Part shown: in pieces, positions 33,201 to 44,511 of the stretch
Layout of the letters: every line of letters begins with the position of its first letter
How positions within the stretch are numbered: position 1 is the first letter of the stretch
NCBI GenBank assembly: GCA_010909165.1
Contig: MU008150.1
Location: 62,001 to 126,000 of the forward strand
Direction of reading: 5' to 3'
DNA length: 64,000 nucleotides
Source of the DNA: Anthoceros angustus
Taxonomy: Eukaryota; Streptophyta; Anthocerotopsida; Anthocerotales; Anthocerotaceae
Program-made: the position numbers and the translations under genes
The notes under the pieces: model-generated
The model's input: the letters and a program-made list of their open reading frames with translations, nothing else
What the model was told of the DNA's origin: nothing
Database searches by the model: none

Positions 33201-34751
33201 TTCATGAGCTTTATTTTTGTAAAAGACACATAGGGGAGTGTGTGAGAAGATGGAGGCATAGAAAATACAAATGAGGGCTGCAGGCACAGCCCGACGCATG
33301 CGTTATGGAGGCATGGACTGGAAGTTTTTGGGCTTTGTAGGGCAAGTTGCTCTTCTTCTATGGGAGTGTTTAGGGCCAAGGGGATGCAGAGAATGTGGGA
33401 CTTGAGTAGGAGCTTATAAATTGAAGACCAAGGAGCCCTTTTCAGTGAAAACTGATAGGTTCTCAAAAATTGAAGACCAAGGAGCCCTTTTCAGTGAAAA
33501 CTGATAGGTTCTCGAAATCTGTGCAGGCAAGTTGGGCAGGAATCTAGAATCCATGGTGGGGATTAACAACCACAGCAAGGAATTGGAGTTATGGCTGGGC
33601 TGTGACATGGTGGATGGGATTTGGCCACACACTGCAGCAACCACTCAGATCTATGGCTGCAGTTTAGGGATTGGGCCACAAGGGGCAAGCTCCGTTGCTA
33701 TGATTGTCACATGGAGTGCTATTTTTAGGCGAAGTGGGAAGCGAGCGAGCTATTTTGTGTGTGTGTCCTTGTCCCTATATGTGCACCATTTCAAGATCCA
33801 TGATACCATCTCTTGGGGGTGCGCACTTTTCCTCATGCCACCAATTTCTCGGATCTTGGTGTGCTTTGGCTTGTATTTGAAAGTGGATTTCTCTATAGAG
33901 AGGGGAGCCCTTAATTAGTATCTTAGCACTGGTTGACTTCTTGGAGGTGTGACCTAGTTAATTTGTCACTTCTTCTTTTCTTCTCTAGACTTCTTCTTTC
34001 TTCTTCACTTCCCCTTTTTTCTCCTTTCTCTTTTTCTCTTTCGCGTCCTTCTGCTTGTTATTTGTACATGATACTTGAAGAGCCAAGCAAGGATGGAGTT
34101 GGAGGAAGCCAAGTGTGAATATGAAGGGTTTTTGAAGGCCAAGGAAACCCCAAGCTTATGAAGCGCATGGTGGTAGGCTGCCACCATCCGTTCTTTTTGC
34201 ACAGTGCGTGCACAAGTTTTCGCGTTCTTTTTGCACAGTGCGTGCACAAGTTTGCGCATAACTTTGTTTAGGCGTGCACTTATGTGCGCCTAGGACCCCC
34301 TGGTATACAAAAACATACAAAACCACACAAAATGCAGAAACTACGAACATGACGAAATTATGGAACAATGAGGTCACTGGCCCTTCATCACACCGACTAA
34401 ATCGCCATGAACACGATTACAATACGTGTAAATGACTCGACAGGAAGTGGTGCAGGAGCCGAGAATGCTCGAAACCGATGGATGAACACCTACAAAAACC
34501 AACAAAAACCAAATCAACTTCAGTTTCCTGCAACATAGGGTTGGGATTTTTTCCAAAACCCCTTTTGACAGGAGAAACCCCTTTCTACACAGACGCTGTT
34601 TAGTCTGGAATGGAAGCTCGCCCGTTGCTGGAAATGGTTGAATAAGGGGAGGCCCTATGTAAATAGAAGCCTGTAATAAGCGGTAGAGTGCAAAGAGGGC
34701 AAGGTCTCTTCTCCACCAGCCATAGGATTTCATGATGTAGAGATGAGTTCA
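33201..34751. other. Intergenic with two short tandem duplications
   Basis: No gene was recognised. A 49-bp unit is doubled at 33,421-33,514 (TTGAAGACCAAGGAGCCC). A 33-bp unit is doubled at about 34,190-34,255 (GTTCTTTTTGCACAGTGCG). Confidence 0.6.
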
Positions 34752-35604
34752 GACTTGATGGTCTCTTCCGTCTCTCCTCTTTCTTTTATCACCTCCACGT
34801 TCTTGACCAACAAAAACCCTCACTTCCCTCCTTGCCTTCTCCTTTCTTTTCGGTTGTCTATATCTCTCTGGGCTGATGGCTCTATTTCTTGTTGGTATGC
34901 CAAGGCCTCCATGTGGTTGAAGCGATATCACTTTAGTCCTTATCTACCCCCCTCCACACTCCCCGTCATTTGTAAGGCAATCAAATTTCAATATCTTGAC
35001 CTTATTTGGTACCCTATTCCCTCTGCAGCGCCTCTTTCCACCAAGTTTCTTTACTATAAGGAGCATTTCCGTGTGATCTCTCTCTAGCTTCCCGAAACTC
35101 CCACGCTACCTTAGTTCCCCCATGTCTTTCAAGTTTTGCTCTTTATCTTGTCAATTTCGTGTTAGCTCCCATCAACTCTGGGTTGAGATTGACTGCTGAC
35201 TACAGCCAGCGTCTCCTCAGGAAGACCGTGTTTGTAGGCTTTGCTCTTGTACTGCGGAATGCGAAATGCACTTTTTATTTTATTACCTTGGTTTTAACGA
35301 CATCCGGGCCAAACATCCTATCCTGTTTTAGTGTGCAGATTTTTCCCTACGGCGCTTTTTTCCCTTTCATATTCTCGAGCTCTCTGCTCTGTGTCTTTCT
35401 AAGATGCTTCATCACATGCTATCCTTGCTTGGCTGTAATTTTCTTGTCTTCCCTCCTCCTTTTATTCTCCCTATTTCTGTCTCTCTACTTCGTACATGCG
35501 TTTGTGTACACCCTCCTTCATCGAATTTATGGCTGTATAAGTTATATGCCATGGTAGTTCTTTCACCCTAGTGGACATAAATAAAGAAGTTGTTGTTGTT
35601 GCTA
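34752..35604 (+). mobile_element. 5'-truncated LINE copy with TTG tail
   Basis: This aligns with 31,940-32,868, including the frame with LWADGSISCWYAKASMWLK and the terminal AATAAAGAAG followed by TTG repeats. Only the C-terminal and 3' part is present, as expected from incomplete reverse transcription. Confidence 0.8.
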
Positions 35605-36600
35605 TTCATTCTAGGTTACATGGATTAATTAACTCAAAGTCATAGACGACCAATGCGGAATGTGGAGGTGTTGTGACACGTCGCACTAGTGCCGTAACCA
35701 TCCAATGCGGAATGTGGAGGTGTGGTGACCGCACGAGCGCGCGTGGCGGAGGGGAACGCAGCTCGCGGTTGCCGCTGTAGAAAGCATATGCCTGCTCTTC
35801 TCCTTTGGCGAGCGCACGCGTCACAAGGCGCACCATACTGTACATGTTCCTTGACACCAGCTGTAGCGGGGGCTGCGGGGCCGGGTGGACCCGGTCGGAG
35901 TGGGATCATGATGCAACTGTGAGTGTTTCGTGTCAGGCGTGGTGTTACAAATCCAAGTGCCAGGCTTGACGCGGCCTGGAGGCTAGAACCCTAGCCTGCA
36001 GATCGTGGCCACCAACTTCGAGGAATCGGAATCGGGTCAATGGAATCGGAATCAGAACCCAGGACACAGGAGCAGGCAACAGTACAATCTTGCAGCAACA
36101 AGGAGCGCTGCTGCTTCCCGGCTGTTGCTCACCTCATCAGATTGTCGGACAACAGATAGAACGCTGCGCGCCCGCGCGTGCCGTGGGGTCCCTTGCTAGG
36201 ATGGCCGAGTTGGTCAGGTCTTCGGCGTCAATGGCGTCAGTCTCGGCTACGAGTCCGGATGGTATAGCACGGATTCGAATCCCATTCCCGACATTCCCTC
36301 GCGTGCTAGTGCAAGAGCAGTGAGTGCCTCAAGTGCTGCGGTATCTGTTGTTCCGAATTCCAGAATGTGTGTTCTTTCAGGCCAAGTGACTTACGGCAAC
36401 TAGGAGATCTGCCCCTGTTACTCCAACCTCAATCAAACCACTTCATTGTGAAACAACGCAAGGGCACATTCAGAATGCAGGAATTGAGATTAGCTGATTA
36501 ACTGCCTGCTGTTACACCGCCTCCGCAATGAGATCACCCGCCTAACAGCTGTGAAGGCAATCAATAGATACAATTCTGCACAAAGATGCTAGAAGCCCAC
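35605..36600. repeat. Intergenic region paralogous to 41,270-42,210
   Basis: The stretch from about 35,920 (GTGTCAGGCGTGG) to 36,480 matches the region upstream of the five-repeat STIG1 gene, through GCAGATCGTGGCCACCAACT and GCTTCCCGGCTGTTGCTCAC. This marks the STIG1 cluster as the product of repeated local duplication. Near 35,650-35,715 a short CCAATGCGGAATGTGGAGGTG unit is doubled. Confidence 0.65.
36203..36284 (+). other. tRNA-like sequence with A and B box resemblance
   Basis: TGGCCGAGTTGGTCAGG resembles a tRNA A box, and GCCGA/TCGGC form a perfect D-stem. GGATTCGAATCC resembles a B box. No good anticodon stem forms, and the acceptor pairing is poor. It could be a decayed tRNA or the head of a SINE. 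Confidence 0.25.
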
Positions 36601-36736
36601 CACTAAGGTGACGAGTTCAACAAGCTCTCTTGAACCAAGTCACTTATTCACACCAAGACTCCCGATCCGGATGCACGCATTCCACTGCCAACGTCCGGTC
36701 GCGACCAATGCGCCGGATGGCAAACTCCACCATTGC

Positions 36737-38398
36737 TTACGGCTTATGGTAGTACTTGGGGACGCACTTGCCCTTGGAGCAGTAATCCCCGGCGCCGCAC
36801 ACGTTGCCGCAAGAGCCGCAGTTGTTGTTGTCGCTGGCGCAGTCCAGGCAGCTCCCCTTGCAGCACAGCGATCCCTTGGCGCAGGCCTTCCCGCAGGCGC
36901 CGCAGTTGTACTCGTCGTCGTAGAAGCTGACGCACTTCCCGCCGCAGCAGGACTGGCCAGCCCCGCACTTGTAGCCGCAGCTGCCGCAGTTGTACGCATC
37001 GTCGACGAAGCTGACGCACTTGCCGCTGCAGCAGGACTTCCCGGCCCCGCACTTGTTCCCGCACGCCCCGCAGTTGTAAGCGTCGCTGGAGGTGGAGAGG
37101 CACTTCCCGCTGCAGCACGACTGCCCGTCCGCGCACTTGTTGCCGCACGACCCACAGTTGTAGACATCGGAAGCGAAGCTCACGCACTTCCCGCCGCAGC
37201 AGTAAGTCCCGGCAGCGCACTTGTTCCCGCAGGAGCCGCAGTTATAGCTGTCCGAGCTGGTGGAGATGCACTTCCCGCCGCAGCAGGTCTGGCCAGCCGC
37301 GCACTTGTTCCCGCACGCCCCGCAGTTGTAAGCATCGCTGGTGGTGGAGATGCACTTCCCGCTGCAGCAAGACTGGCCCGCCGCGCACTTGTTGCCGCAG
37401 CTCCCGCAGTTGTACACATCAGAAGCGAAGCTGATGCACTTCCCCCCGCAGCAGTAGGTCCCGGCCGGGCACTTGTACCCGCACTTCCCGCAGTTGTAGG
37501 AATCCGACACCGTGTCGGCGCACTTCCCGCTGCAGCAGCTCTGCCCGGAGCTGCACTTGTTGCCACACGCCCCGCAGTTGTACTCATCATCGGCAAAGCT
37601 CACGCACTTCCCCCCGCAGCAGTACGTTCCCGCCGGGCACTTGTGCCCGCACTTCCCGCAGTTGTAAGAATCCGTCAGCGTCTTGGTGCATTTCCCGCTG
37701 CAGCACGACTCCCCAGCAGCACACTTGTTCCCGCACGACCCACAGTTATACACATCAGAAGCAAAGCTAATGCACTTCCCTCCACAGCAGTACGTCCCGG
37801 CCGGGCACTTGTACCCGCACTTCCCGCAGTTGTAGGAATCCGACACCGTGTTGGTGCACTTCCCGCCGCAGCAAGACTGGCCAGCAGCGCACTTGTTGCC
37901 GCACGACCCACAATTGTACACGTCAGAAGCAAAGCTAATGCACTTCCCTCCACAGCAGTAGGTTCCCGCCGGGCACTTGTACCCGCACTTCCCGCAGTTG
38001 TACGAATCCGACACCGTGTTGGCGCACTTCCCGCTGCAGCATGACTCCCCGGCTGCGCATTTGGTCCCGCACTTGCCGCAGTTCTTGACGTCGGAGGTGG
38101 TGTAGGAGCAGGCGCCGTAGCAGCACTGGGAGCCCTTGGCGCAGGCCTTGTTGCAGGCTCCGCAGTTGTAGAGGTCCGCCAAGGTGTCGACGCACTTGCC
38201 GCTGCAGCAGGTCTGTTTGATCTTGTCGCAGTACTCCGTCACCTTGGGGGTGCAGTAGCCGTAGTGGTGCCCGCCGCCTACACGGTGGTGCCCTCCTCCG
38301 TGATGGTGGCCACCATTTCCGAATGCGGCTGGAACGGCGGCCAGCAGGAACAATGCGAGCACCACCTGAACCAGCGCTACCGGCGACGCCTTCTTCAT
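36737..38398 (-). CDS. Secreted protein with 17 STIG1-type cysteine-rich repeats
   Basis: An uninterrupted frame of 553 residues starts at MKKASPV, followed by a clear signal peptide (VVLALFLLAAVPAAFG). A short His/Gly-rich stretch (HHHGGGHH twice) is followed by 17 repeats of about 28 residues with the pattern NCGxCGxxCxxGxxCCxGxC. The spacers (SFASDVY, NTVSDSY) alternate in pairs. STIG1 proteins are small secreted plant proteins, known from stigma exudate control and pollen-tube signalling, usually with one such domain; a 17-fold version is unusual and may act as an extracellular matrix or wall protein. I chose the inner ATG because it opens on the signal peptide. It has a frameshifted near-twin at 24,485-26,131. 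Confidence 0.85.
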   Translation of the reverse strand: MKKASPVALVQVVLALFLLAAVPAAFGNGGHHHGGGHHRVGGGHHYGYCTPKVTEYCDKIKQTCCSGKCVDTLADLYNCGACNKACAKGSQCCYGACSYTTSDVKNCGKCGTKCAAGESCCSGKCANTVSDSYNCGKCGYKCPAGTYCCGGKCISFASDVYNCGSCGNKCAAGQSCCGGKCTNTVSDSYNCGKCGYKCPAGTYCCGGKCISFASDVYNCGSCGNKCAAGESCCSGKCTKTLTDSYNCGKCGHKCPAGTYCCGGKCVSFADDEYNCGACGNKCSSGQSCCSGKCADTVSDSYNCGKCGYKCPAGTYCCGGKCISFASDVYNCGSCGNKCAAGQSCCSGKCISTTSDAYNCGACGNKCAAGQTCCGGKCISTSSDSYNCGSCGNKCAAGTYCCGGKCVSFASDVYNCGSCGNKCADGQSCCSGKCLSTSSDAYNCGACGNKCGAGKSCCSGKCVSFVDDAYNCGSCGYKCGAGQSCCGGKCVSFYDDEYNCGACGKACAKGSLCCKGSCLDCASDNNNCGSCGNVCGAGDYCSKGKCVPKYYHKP

Positions 38399-38592
38399 CG
38401 TGATCGCTTCCTCTGCTCGCTCGCCCAGAAGATACACTGATTGCTCTTGCGAAGCTTGCTCGAACCAGGTCGACAATGCGATAGATCTCTCTGTTGTTCT
38501 CGACTCAGGCACGATGATCGATCTCTGGTTTGGCAGGCGGAGTGGTGGGACGTGGTGAGTCGAGGACTGCATTGGCCTGCTGGCTGCTCGCC

Positions 38593-38598
38593 TTTATA
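38593..38598 (-). promoter_or_regulatory. TATA box of the 17-repeat STIG1 gene
   Basis: The minus strand reads TATAAA, about 195 bp before the ATG at 38,398. It lies in the duplicated upstream region shared with copy 1. Confidence 0.5.
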
Positions 38599-40549
38599 CC
38601 CCCCCTTCCGGGTGACCGGTTCCACCCGTCGCGCGTACCGGCGCGGCCCTTGGCGGGCCGATAAGCCCTCGTGTACAGCACGGCCGTGCAGGATAAGAGG
38701 TAGACCTGGTGGCAAGTGTTGACCGGGTAAAGATAGGGCTTATCGTGCCAGGTGACGCGCACTGGCTTCCAACCGCCCCCAACTGTGCATGCCGACATCG
38801 CTACTCTTCTTCCATCATCAGATAAGGTGGTGACGTCACAGACAGCCGAGGACGATTTCCACAACGTTTATGAAGGTATACCCCTAGCAACACCATGAGC
38901 TTCAAGACGCCCAGGCTGATCTTAGAGTTGCGGCCAACTCTAAGATCTTTGTTAGAAGAAGAAGATCTTTGTTAGGCTTTCTAGTGAAAGACCCCTCCTA
39001 AGAAGGCAAACACATACTCGTACTGTTGAACTCTTGAGTGATCAAAATACTTCTACCCTTCCTTATACCCCATATCTCTCGTAAGATTTTGGAGAAACTT
39101 TCATCACACAGATCCGGTGATGAATATGCTTCCATCCTGCCGTACATCTTTCACGAGCTTGTAGAGAAACACTCGCACAGAGTATGAGTCATGACCAGAA
39201 AAGGAATGCCAGCCTGCCAGGGTGTGTTCTTGACTGATTCTGCCCAACCAAGTTGGGGCACTTGGGTACTTGTGCGGGTATGTGCTAGCTGCCCAGAAGG
39301 CCTGTGCCCCAAATCGGATTCGTGGTGAGGATCAGTGTGGCCTGGGCAAGATCGTTATGACAAGAAATCCACTTTTAGAAAGAGTCCAATGTTGACCGAC
39401 TTTGACAAAGCTCTCCCTAAATGGTTGCCAAGTCCCAGCGTCCTCGTCCTCCGCACAAGCAAATGAGCATGCCTTGACAACCGTGCGATACGTAAAATGT
39501 ATGTGTGATTGGGGAATTTGGGAGCGGAGCCCGCTCACAAATTCCCTAGTCACAGACGCCAGGCTCAGCGCGCTGTGGAGCCATGTAGCGCGCCTGCTTC
39601 TTCTTCTTCGTAGCGGTGTACAAGTGTAGTATTATAGTCCACAGGCCTGGTCGGAAGCATCCATACACATGCACTTTGTACATGCACAACCCCCTTGTAC
39701 TTTATATTTTCGAACACATTAGTCTCAAGGCGGGCATTTGGTCCAGTGACAAGACGCTAGAACCTGGGGTAAACAGCATACCATAAACGCATGCGGTCGA
39801 GGAAATTCATTCCGGAAATCGCGAGGTCCATTCTCGCAATGCCCATTTCTTCCGAAGTGTATCCCTTACAACAGATGTTTTGCCAAGCGCTCAGTTTATG
39901 AGTTTGTCTTAAGAAACAAATTCTACAAACCCAGAGTTTGAATCTCGCAATGCCCATTCACCACCAATTTGACGAAAAAGACGGAAGTTTGGCCAAGCGC
40001 ACAGTATGAGTTTGTGTTTGCGACCTCATTGCCTCATGAATTTGTCTATGCGAGCTTCTTGCTTCTCGACAAATTTGTACAATCCTTGAAGTGTGTGATT
40101 CCTTCGGTTGCCTGTGAGAACAGTGTTGAGTCGTCTGAATATGCCAGACCCGCTACCTACTGGGAAGAGAAAGCCATTCTGCTGCATGCTCTGGATCATA
40201 CGAGCAGACTGAAATAGGCGCGCGCAGATGACAGCATGTTGTTCAGTGAATCCAGCACGATACAAAATTTATCCTTGCCGGAATACAGCAAACGTGTGTA
40301 CAGTGCACCCGCGGGACAAGGTTCTCGAATTCAGGCATTTACAGTGGTCGACTGCTATGTTGACAGCAGCGTGGATTGAAGCCGAGCACCATGAGCACGC
40401 TCTGTCACCAGGAAACTTCACCCATCGTATGATGCCGATTTCCAAACACCGATCGCACCCACATCTTGCAAACGCTGTATTGTTAGCTCGCGAAGTAGGC
40501 AATTGCAAACTTGCCCATGGCCAGACCACGGCACGTCTAGCTCGTAAGA
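38599..40549. other. Intergenic, partly duplicated promoter region
   Basis: About 38,600-39,490 is related to 26,180-26,740 upstream of the frameshifted STIG1 copy. No gene was recognised in 39,500-40,549. GGGAATTTGGGAGCGGAGC and similar short stretches show no repeat structure that I can interpret. Confidence 0.55.
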
Positions 40550-41071
40550 CTAGGGAACGCACACGCCGTTGTCGCAGCTCTGGTTCGCAGCGCACTTGAT
40601 GCCGCAGGCGCCGCAATTGGCCGTGTCCTTGCCATCCAAGACATCGATGCAGGTGCTCCCGCAGCACAGCGAATCCTTGTAGCAGATGCTGCCGCAGCTG
40701 CCGCAGTTGTACTCGTCGTCCACGAAGCTCACGCAATTCCCGCTGCAGCACCCCTTCCCAGCCCCGCACTCCGTCCCGCACGCCCCGCAGTTGAAAGCAT
40801 CGCTGCCGGTGCTGATGCACTGCCCGTCGCAGCACGACTGGCCGCCCGCGCACTGGTTGCCGCAGCTTCCGCAATTGTGCACATCCGTTGCGAAGCTGGT
40901 GCAAGTCCCCGCCAGGCACTTGTTCCCGCACTTCCCGCAGTTGTGAGAATCCGTCAGGCTCTTGGTGCACGGATGTGGGTGGTGGTGGAGGTGGAGGTTC
41001 CCCGAGCTGCCCTGGATCCCGGCCAGCAGGAACAGGGCGAGCATGAAGGGCGCTGCCGCCGACGCCTCCAT
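40550..41071 (-). CDS. Small secreted STIG1-type protein with five repeats
   Basis: A single frame of 173 residues has a signal peptide (PFMLALFLLAGIQGSSG), a His-rich stretch (LHLHHHPHP) and five cysteine-rich repeats of the NCGxCG type. The first repeat is shortened (NCGKCGNKCLAGTC) and the last lacks the second half of the CC pair (NQSCDNGVC), like the last repeat of the 17-repeat protein. It lies in the same orientation as the two larger relatives, so the three form a local cluster differing mainly in repeat number. Its function is not known; secretion and a disulfide-rich fold can be inferred. Confidence 0.82.
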   Translation of the reverse strand: MEASAAAPFMLALFLLAGIQGSSGNLHLHHHPHPCTKSLTDSHNCGKCGNKCLAGTCTSFATDVHNCGSCGNQCAGGQSCCDGQCISTGSDAFNCGACGTECGAGKGCCSGNCVSFVDDEYNCGSCGSICYKDSLCCGSTCIDVLDGKDTANCGACGIKCAANQSCDNGVCVP

Positions 41072-43177
41072 CCCAGTGAGCTGGAAAACGGAACCGGGTC
41101 CCGCAGAGAAGTGATCATGGATCGGAATGGAGAACTGTGGGAGTGGATTGGATTTCTACCACGGCAATGCGGAATGCGGGATACAGTTCGTTTTTGCGAG
41201 CGCGCATCGTCTTCAGCTGGGCCGGCCCGACCCAGTCACCGAGTGGGAATCGGATCGGGATGAAGTTGAGAGACTTTTGTGTCAGGCGTGGTTGGGAATC
41301 CAAGTGCCAGAGTTGGACGCATGAAAGACCTGAACATGACATGATATAGAACTTGGAGGCTGGAAACTTGGAAGCCTGCAGATCGTGGCCACCAACTTTC
41401 AGGAATCGGGAATCGGGAATCAGGAATCAGGAGCAGGCAACTGTACCAGCGTGCCAACAAGGCCGCTGCTTCCCGGCTGTTGCTCACAGCCTGATCGGAA
41501 ACAGATAATAGGAGGGGCTTGGGAGGTCGGGATACTAATCCTACTGGCGAAGGTGCCCGGCATGCTGTTCGGCCCAGTTCCAATGTGAAAAGGATTGTCA
41601 AAAATCCACCTTGCAGCTTCTCGCTTCACTCTCCAACTTTTAGGCCACCCGAAATGCGAGGTTGCATCAGCTTGCTAGGGCAGCTGCTCTGAGCAGTGAC
41701 TTGATCAAGTGTTGCCAGTAGCTCGCTGACCTTGTAGATAGCAGCGAGCTCGGATATGGCAGGCGTCTATGAATGTTCTGTCTGTGTCCTTATTTGCTCT
41801 TTTCTCTGCAGGGTAAAGCTTCGAACGCCCTTCCTGCACCTAATCCGGGACCTACTGCGGTGGGTAGCCCGACAGTAGCTCCTACTTTCCCCATCGGTGA
41901 GTAACGCTAAGGCCACAGCGGGAGCATGTATCATGGATTAGTACTCCCGTTGTGGCAACAAAGGGTGTAGCATTTTCTACGTCCAAGAAAGTAACGGATT
42001 GTGTGTATCGCTTGTGCAGCCTGTGCAAGGAGTGTGATCCCAGGTGTACCAGTGCCTCAAGTACTGCAATATCTGGTGTTCCAAGTTCCAGACTATGTGT
42101 TCCCCCAGGCCTGGGGACTTAGGGCAACAAGGAGGTCTGCCTCTGTTACGCCAAACTAAAAGGCTGCCCTTGTGAAAGTCTTCTAGGGCACATCCAGATC
42201 AGGATCAGGTTGGATTGGGCAGATCTGCTGTCTGTTTTGTGCTGGAAAGAAGACTCAGGGTGGTCTTTGAGGACATACACTGACCAGTGCCCTCCTTGCC
42301 TACAGGAAGTGAAAGGGTGTGCAATCGCATGCCAGAATGGTTAGCTGAGAATGGCAAGCTAAATGCTTGAAGACCGCTGTGATGGTAATTATTTTCACGT
42401 TTGTGAAGTCGAGTATGAAGAATCGTTATGCACGCTGGAGCCCTGAATCTCGTGAAATGCCAGGTATAACTACCAGGCCGAAGCACTCTGCGTAGTTTGT
42501 TTTTCAGACGTCGAGGGCCGTGAAGTTTGCTACATAATACAGCTGCATTTCCATGCCTGTGAAGGTCACGTGCTTTGTGCAACATCATTGCCTCAAGTGA
42601 GAGCGTCAGCCAGTTTGGTAGTGCCTTGGTTGCCAGAGAATGAAAGAGTGCATTGTGCCATCCTGCTGTGGACACAATCTGAACACATTCACAGCTTCTT
42701 GCAACCCTCAGAGCACTCTTTCCCAAGATCTGGTTGCACAAAAACGTGTCCGACTCATAAAGTCCCTTCTCCACTGGACGAGCCTGCCCATGAGGACCGT
42801 ATAAGAGAGACTTTTAAACATAGCAGTGTGTGCGCACCTGAACTCTTGCTCCTCAGGATCCTCCCTTGCCACTTCCAAAGGATGCCGTGGCTTCGAGCCC
42901 TCGCCAGGCCACAACATGGAGGCTGGAACACGATGCCTTGTTGGCGACCGTTCTGCATGCTGCTGGTCAGGCAAGTGCTAAACAAGGATGGTAACAGTGT
43001 TACAGCGCAGTTACAAGGATGGTAAACGCCCTTGACGACAAAATGAAGGAGGAATGGAAAAGGGTGATGAGATAAGGTCTCGCCTGCGCCACGAAACAAA
43101 CAAATAACGACCAGTCTTTCACCTTCCAAGTGGCACCGGAGAATTCCTGAGGAACAGGAGGAGCTGGAGCAGAAGAA
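41072..43177. other. Intergenic, partly duplicated
   Basis: About 41,270-42,210 matches 35,890-36,500 in blocks. An antisense PPR remnant lies at about 42,560-42,870. I saw nothing else coding. Confidence 0.55.
42560..42870 (-). pseudogene. Antisense PPR-gene fragment
   Basis: On the minus strand, ESDTFLCNQILG and then CCAGATCTTGGGAAAG and GTTGCAAGAAGCTGTGAATG match the N-terminal part of the PPR gene at about 45,630-45,720 (QSDTFLCNHILR; TTGCAAGAAGCTGTGGATG). The upstream piece of the fragment also resembles the preceding LVHTECHVSKSLFYQ stretch after frameshifts. It is an inverted, diverged copy that stops abruptly. Confidence 0.7.
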
Positions 43178-44511
43178 ATGGCGGCAGCAATCTGTGGGTC
43201 GGCATTGGGGCGGACGGAGCTGCTAGGCCAGGCCCTTGCTGCTGGCCCCACACCCAAGTCCAGTTCTCGCTCCCCTCAGCATCACGTTGTTGCAGCATTG
43301 GAAAGGATAAATGCGGTTCAAGCCGACTCTCACGTCTCGAGATCGCGTGGTACGAGCTCCTCAGCCCTGTGTTTCACCAGGTAATGCACGAATCCGACAA
43401 CCGTGTTGGCCCAAGTGTCTGCACTGAATGGCAGCTCTTGTGCGTTGCAGCAGAACCTTTCTCCGGTTTGTCCAGGCGCCAGGTGGTTACAGGGGCTGGA
43501 GCCCTACTAGCAGCTCTTCCACTGCTGGAAAAACCTGCTTTAGCTGAGAGTAAGTGCTACGGGGAGTTCTTGTCAGATTCACCTCTTCTGTGCAGTTTCG
43601 GATGAGTGAAGTGTTGTGATCAGGCTTGGTACATGTTCTGTCATTTGGATGATTTTTGGTCTGGCATATGGACACAGAAGCGCCCAAGGGGTATACTGCA
43701 GTTCTGGACAACATCGATGGCTATACATTCTTCTATCCCTTTGGGTGGCAGGTGGGCCTTTTTGCAGTAGCTGGACCAATTGAAGGACAAGTTTTTGTTA
43801 TTTGAGCTCTAGTTCCTTTGCTCAGGCGTGCAAACATTCAATCGGTGTTCTCAGGAAGTGGTTGTCCGAGGCCAAGATGTGGCCTTCAAGGATGTGATTG
43901 AGCCATTGGAAAGCGTGAGCGTCAGCATCATCAAGACGGACAAAGCCAACCTGCAAGAGCTTGGCTCTGCAGATGAGGTGCAAGAACTGTCCTTCTCAAA
44001 ACACATGTACTTCATGTGCGTGGCACATGGATGACCTTTCTGGTTGAGGATGGTGGTTGTAACAGGTAGCCAAGGCTCTGGTGGAAAGGGTTTTGGCCTC
44101 ACCATCTCAGAAAACACAACTAATCGAGGCCAAAGAGGTAGAACCATGTCCTGCCCCCACCTTTTGACTTAGGCTCGTTAATAACAGCAGGACACTGATT
44201 TTCCTTGTTGGTTTTGGACTTTTGGCAGAGGTCTGCCGAGGGGAAGACCTACTACACATTTGAGTTTCTTGCCAAAGCCCCGACATACACGCGGCATGCT
44301 CTTGGAACGGTTGCTATTGGGGATGGTATGTACTCATGGGTTGGCTAGTGTGGTTGCATCCTACTTGGTGGGTGGGCTGTATATCTTAGTCTTGAAGTTG
44401 GCTGTCGCAGGGAAATTCTATGCTTTGACGACCGGGGCTAACGAAAGGCGATGGTCGAAGATGCAGGATAAGCTCCGGGCTGTTGTAGATTCATTTGCTT
44501 TGTTAACCTGA
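43178..44511 (+). CDS. PPL1: PsbP-like thylakoid lumen protein, PPL1-like
   Basis: Seven exons: 43,178 to about 43,349; 43,451-43,549; 43,678-43,751; 43,855-43,977; 44,066-44,137; 44,229-44,325; 44,411-44,511. The N-terminal part is a Ser/Ala-rich plastid transit peptide. A twin-arginine lumen signal follows (SRRQVVTGAGALLAALPLL, cut after ALA). The PsbP domain shows FFYPFGWQEVVVRGQD, KDVIEPLESVSVSI, EGKTYYTFEF, TRHALGT and TTGANERRW. PPL1 in Arabidopsis is needed for efficient repair of photodamaged photosystem II. Exons 3-7 are firm. The exon 1 donor is uncertain: the GT at 43,350 keeps phase while the better-looking site at 43,381 does not. The PPR gene follows 0.6 kb downstream. Confidence 0.82.

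Noticed and set aside
36608-38044. A 478-residue Ala/Val-rich open frame on the plus strand
   Set aside because: It is the exact antisense of the cysteine-rich STIG1 repeats; the repeated codons keep this frame open.
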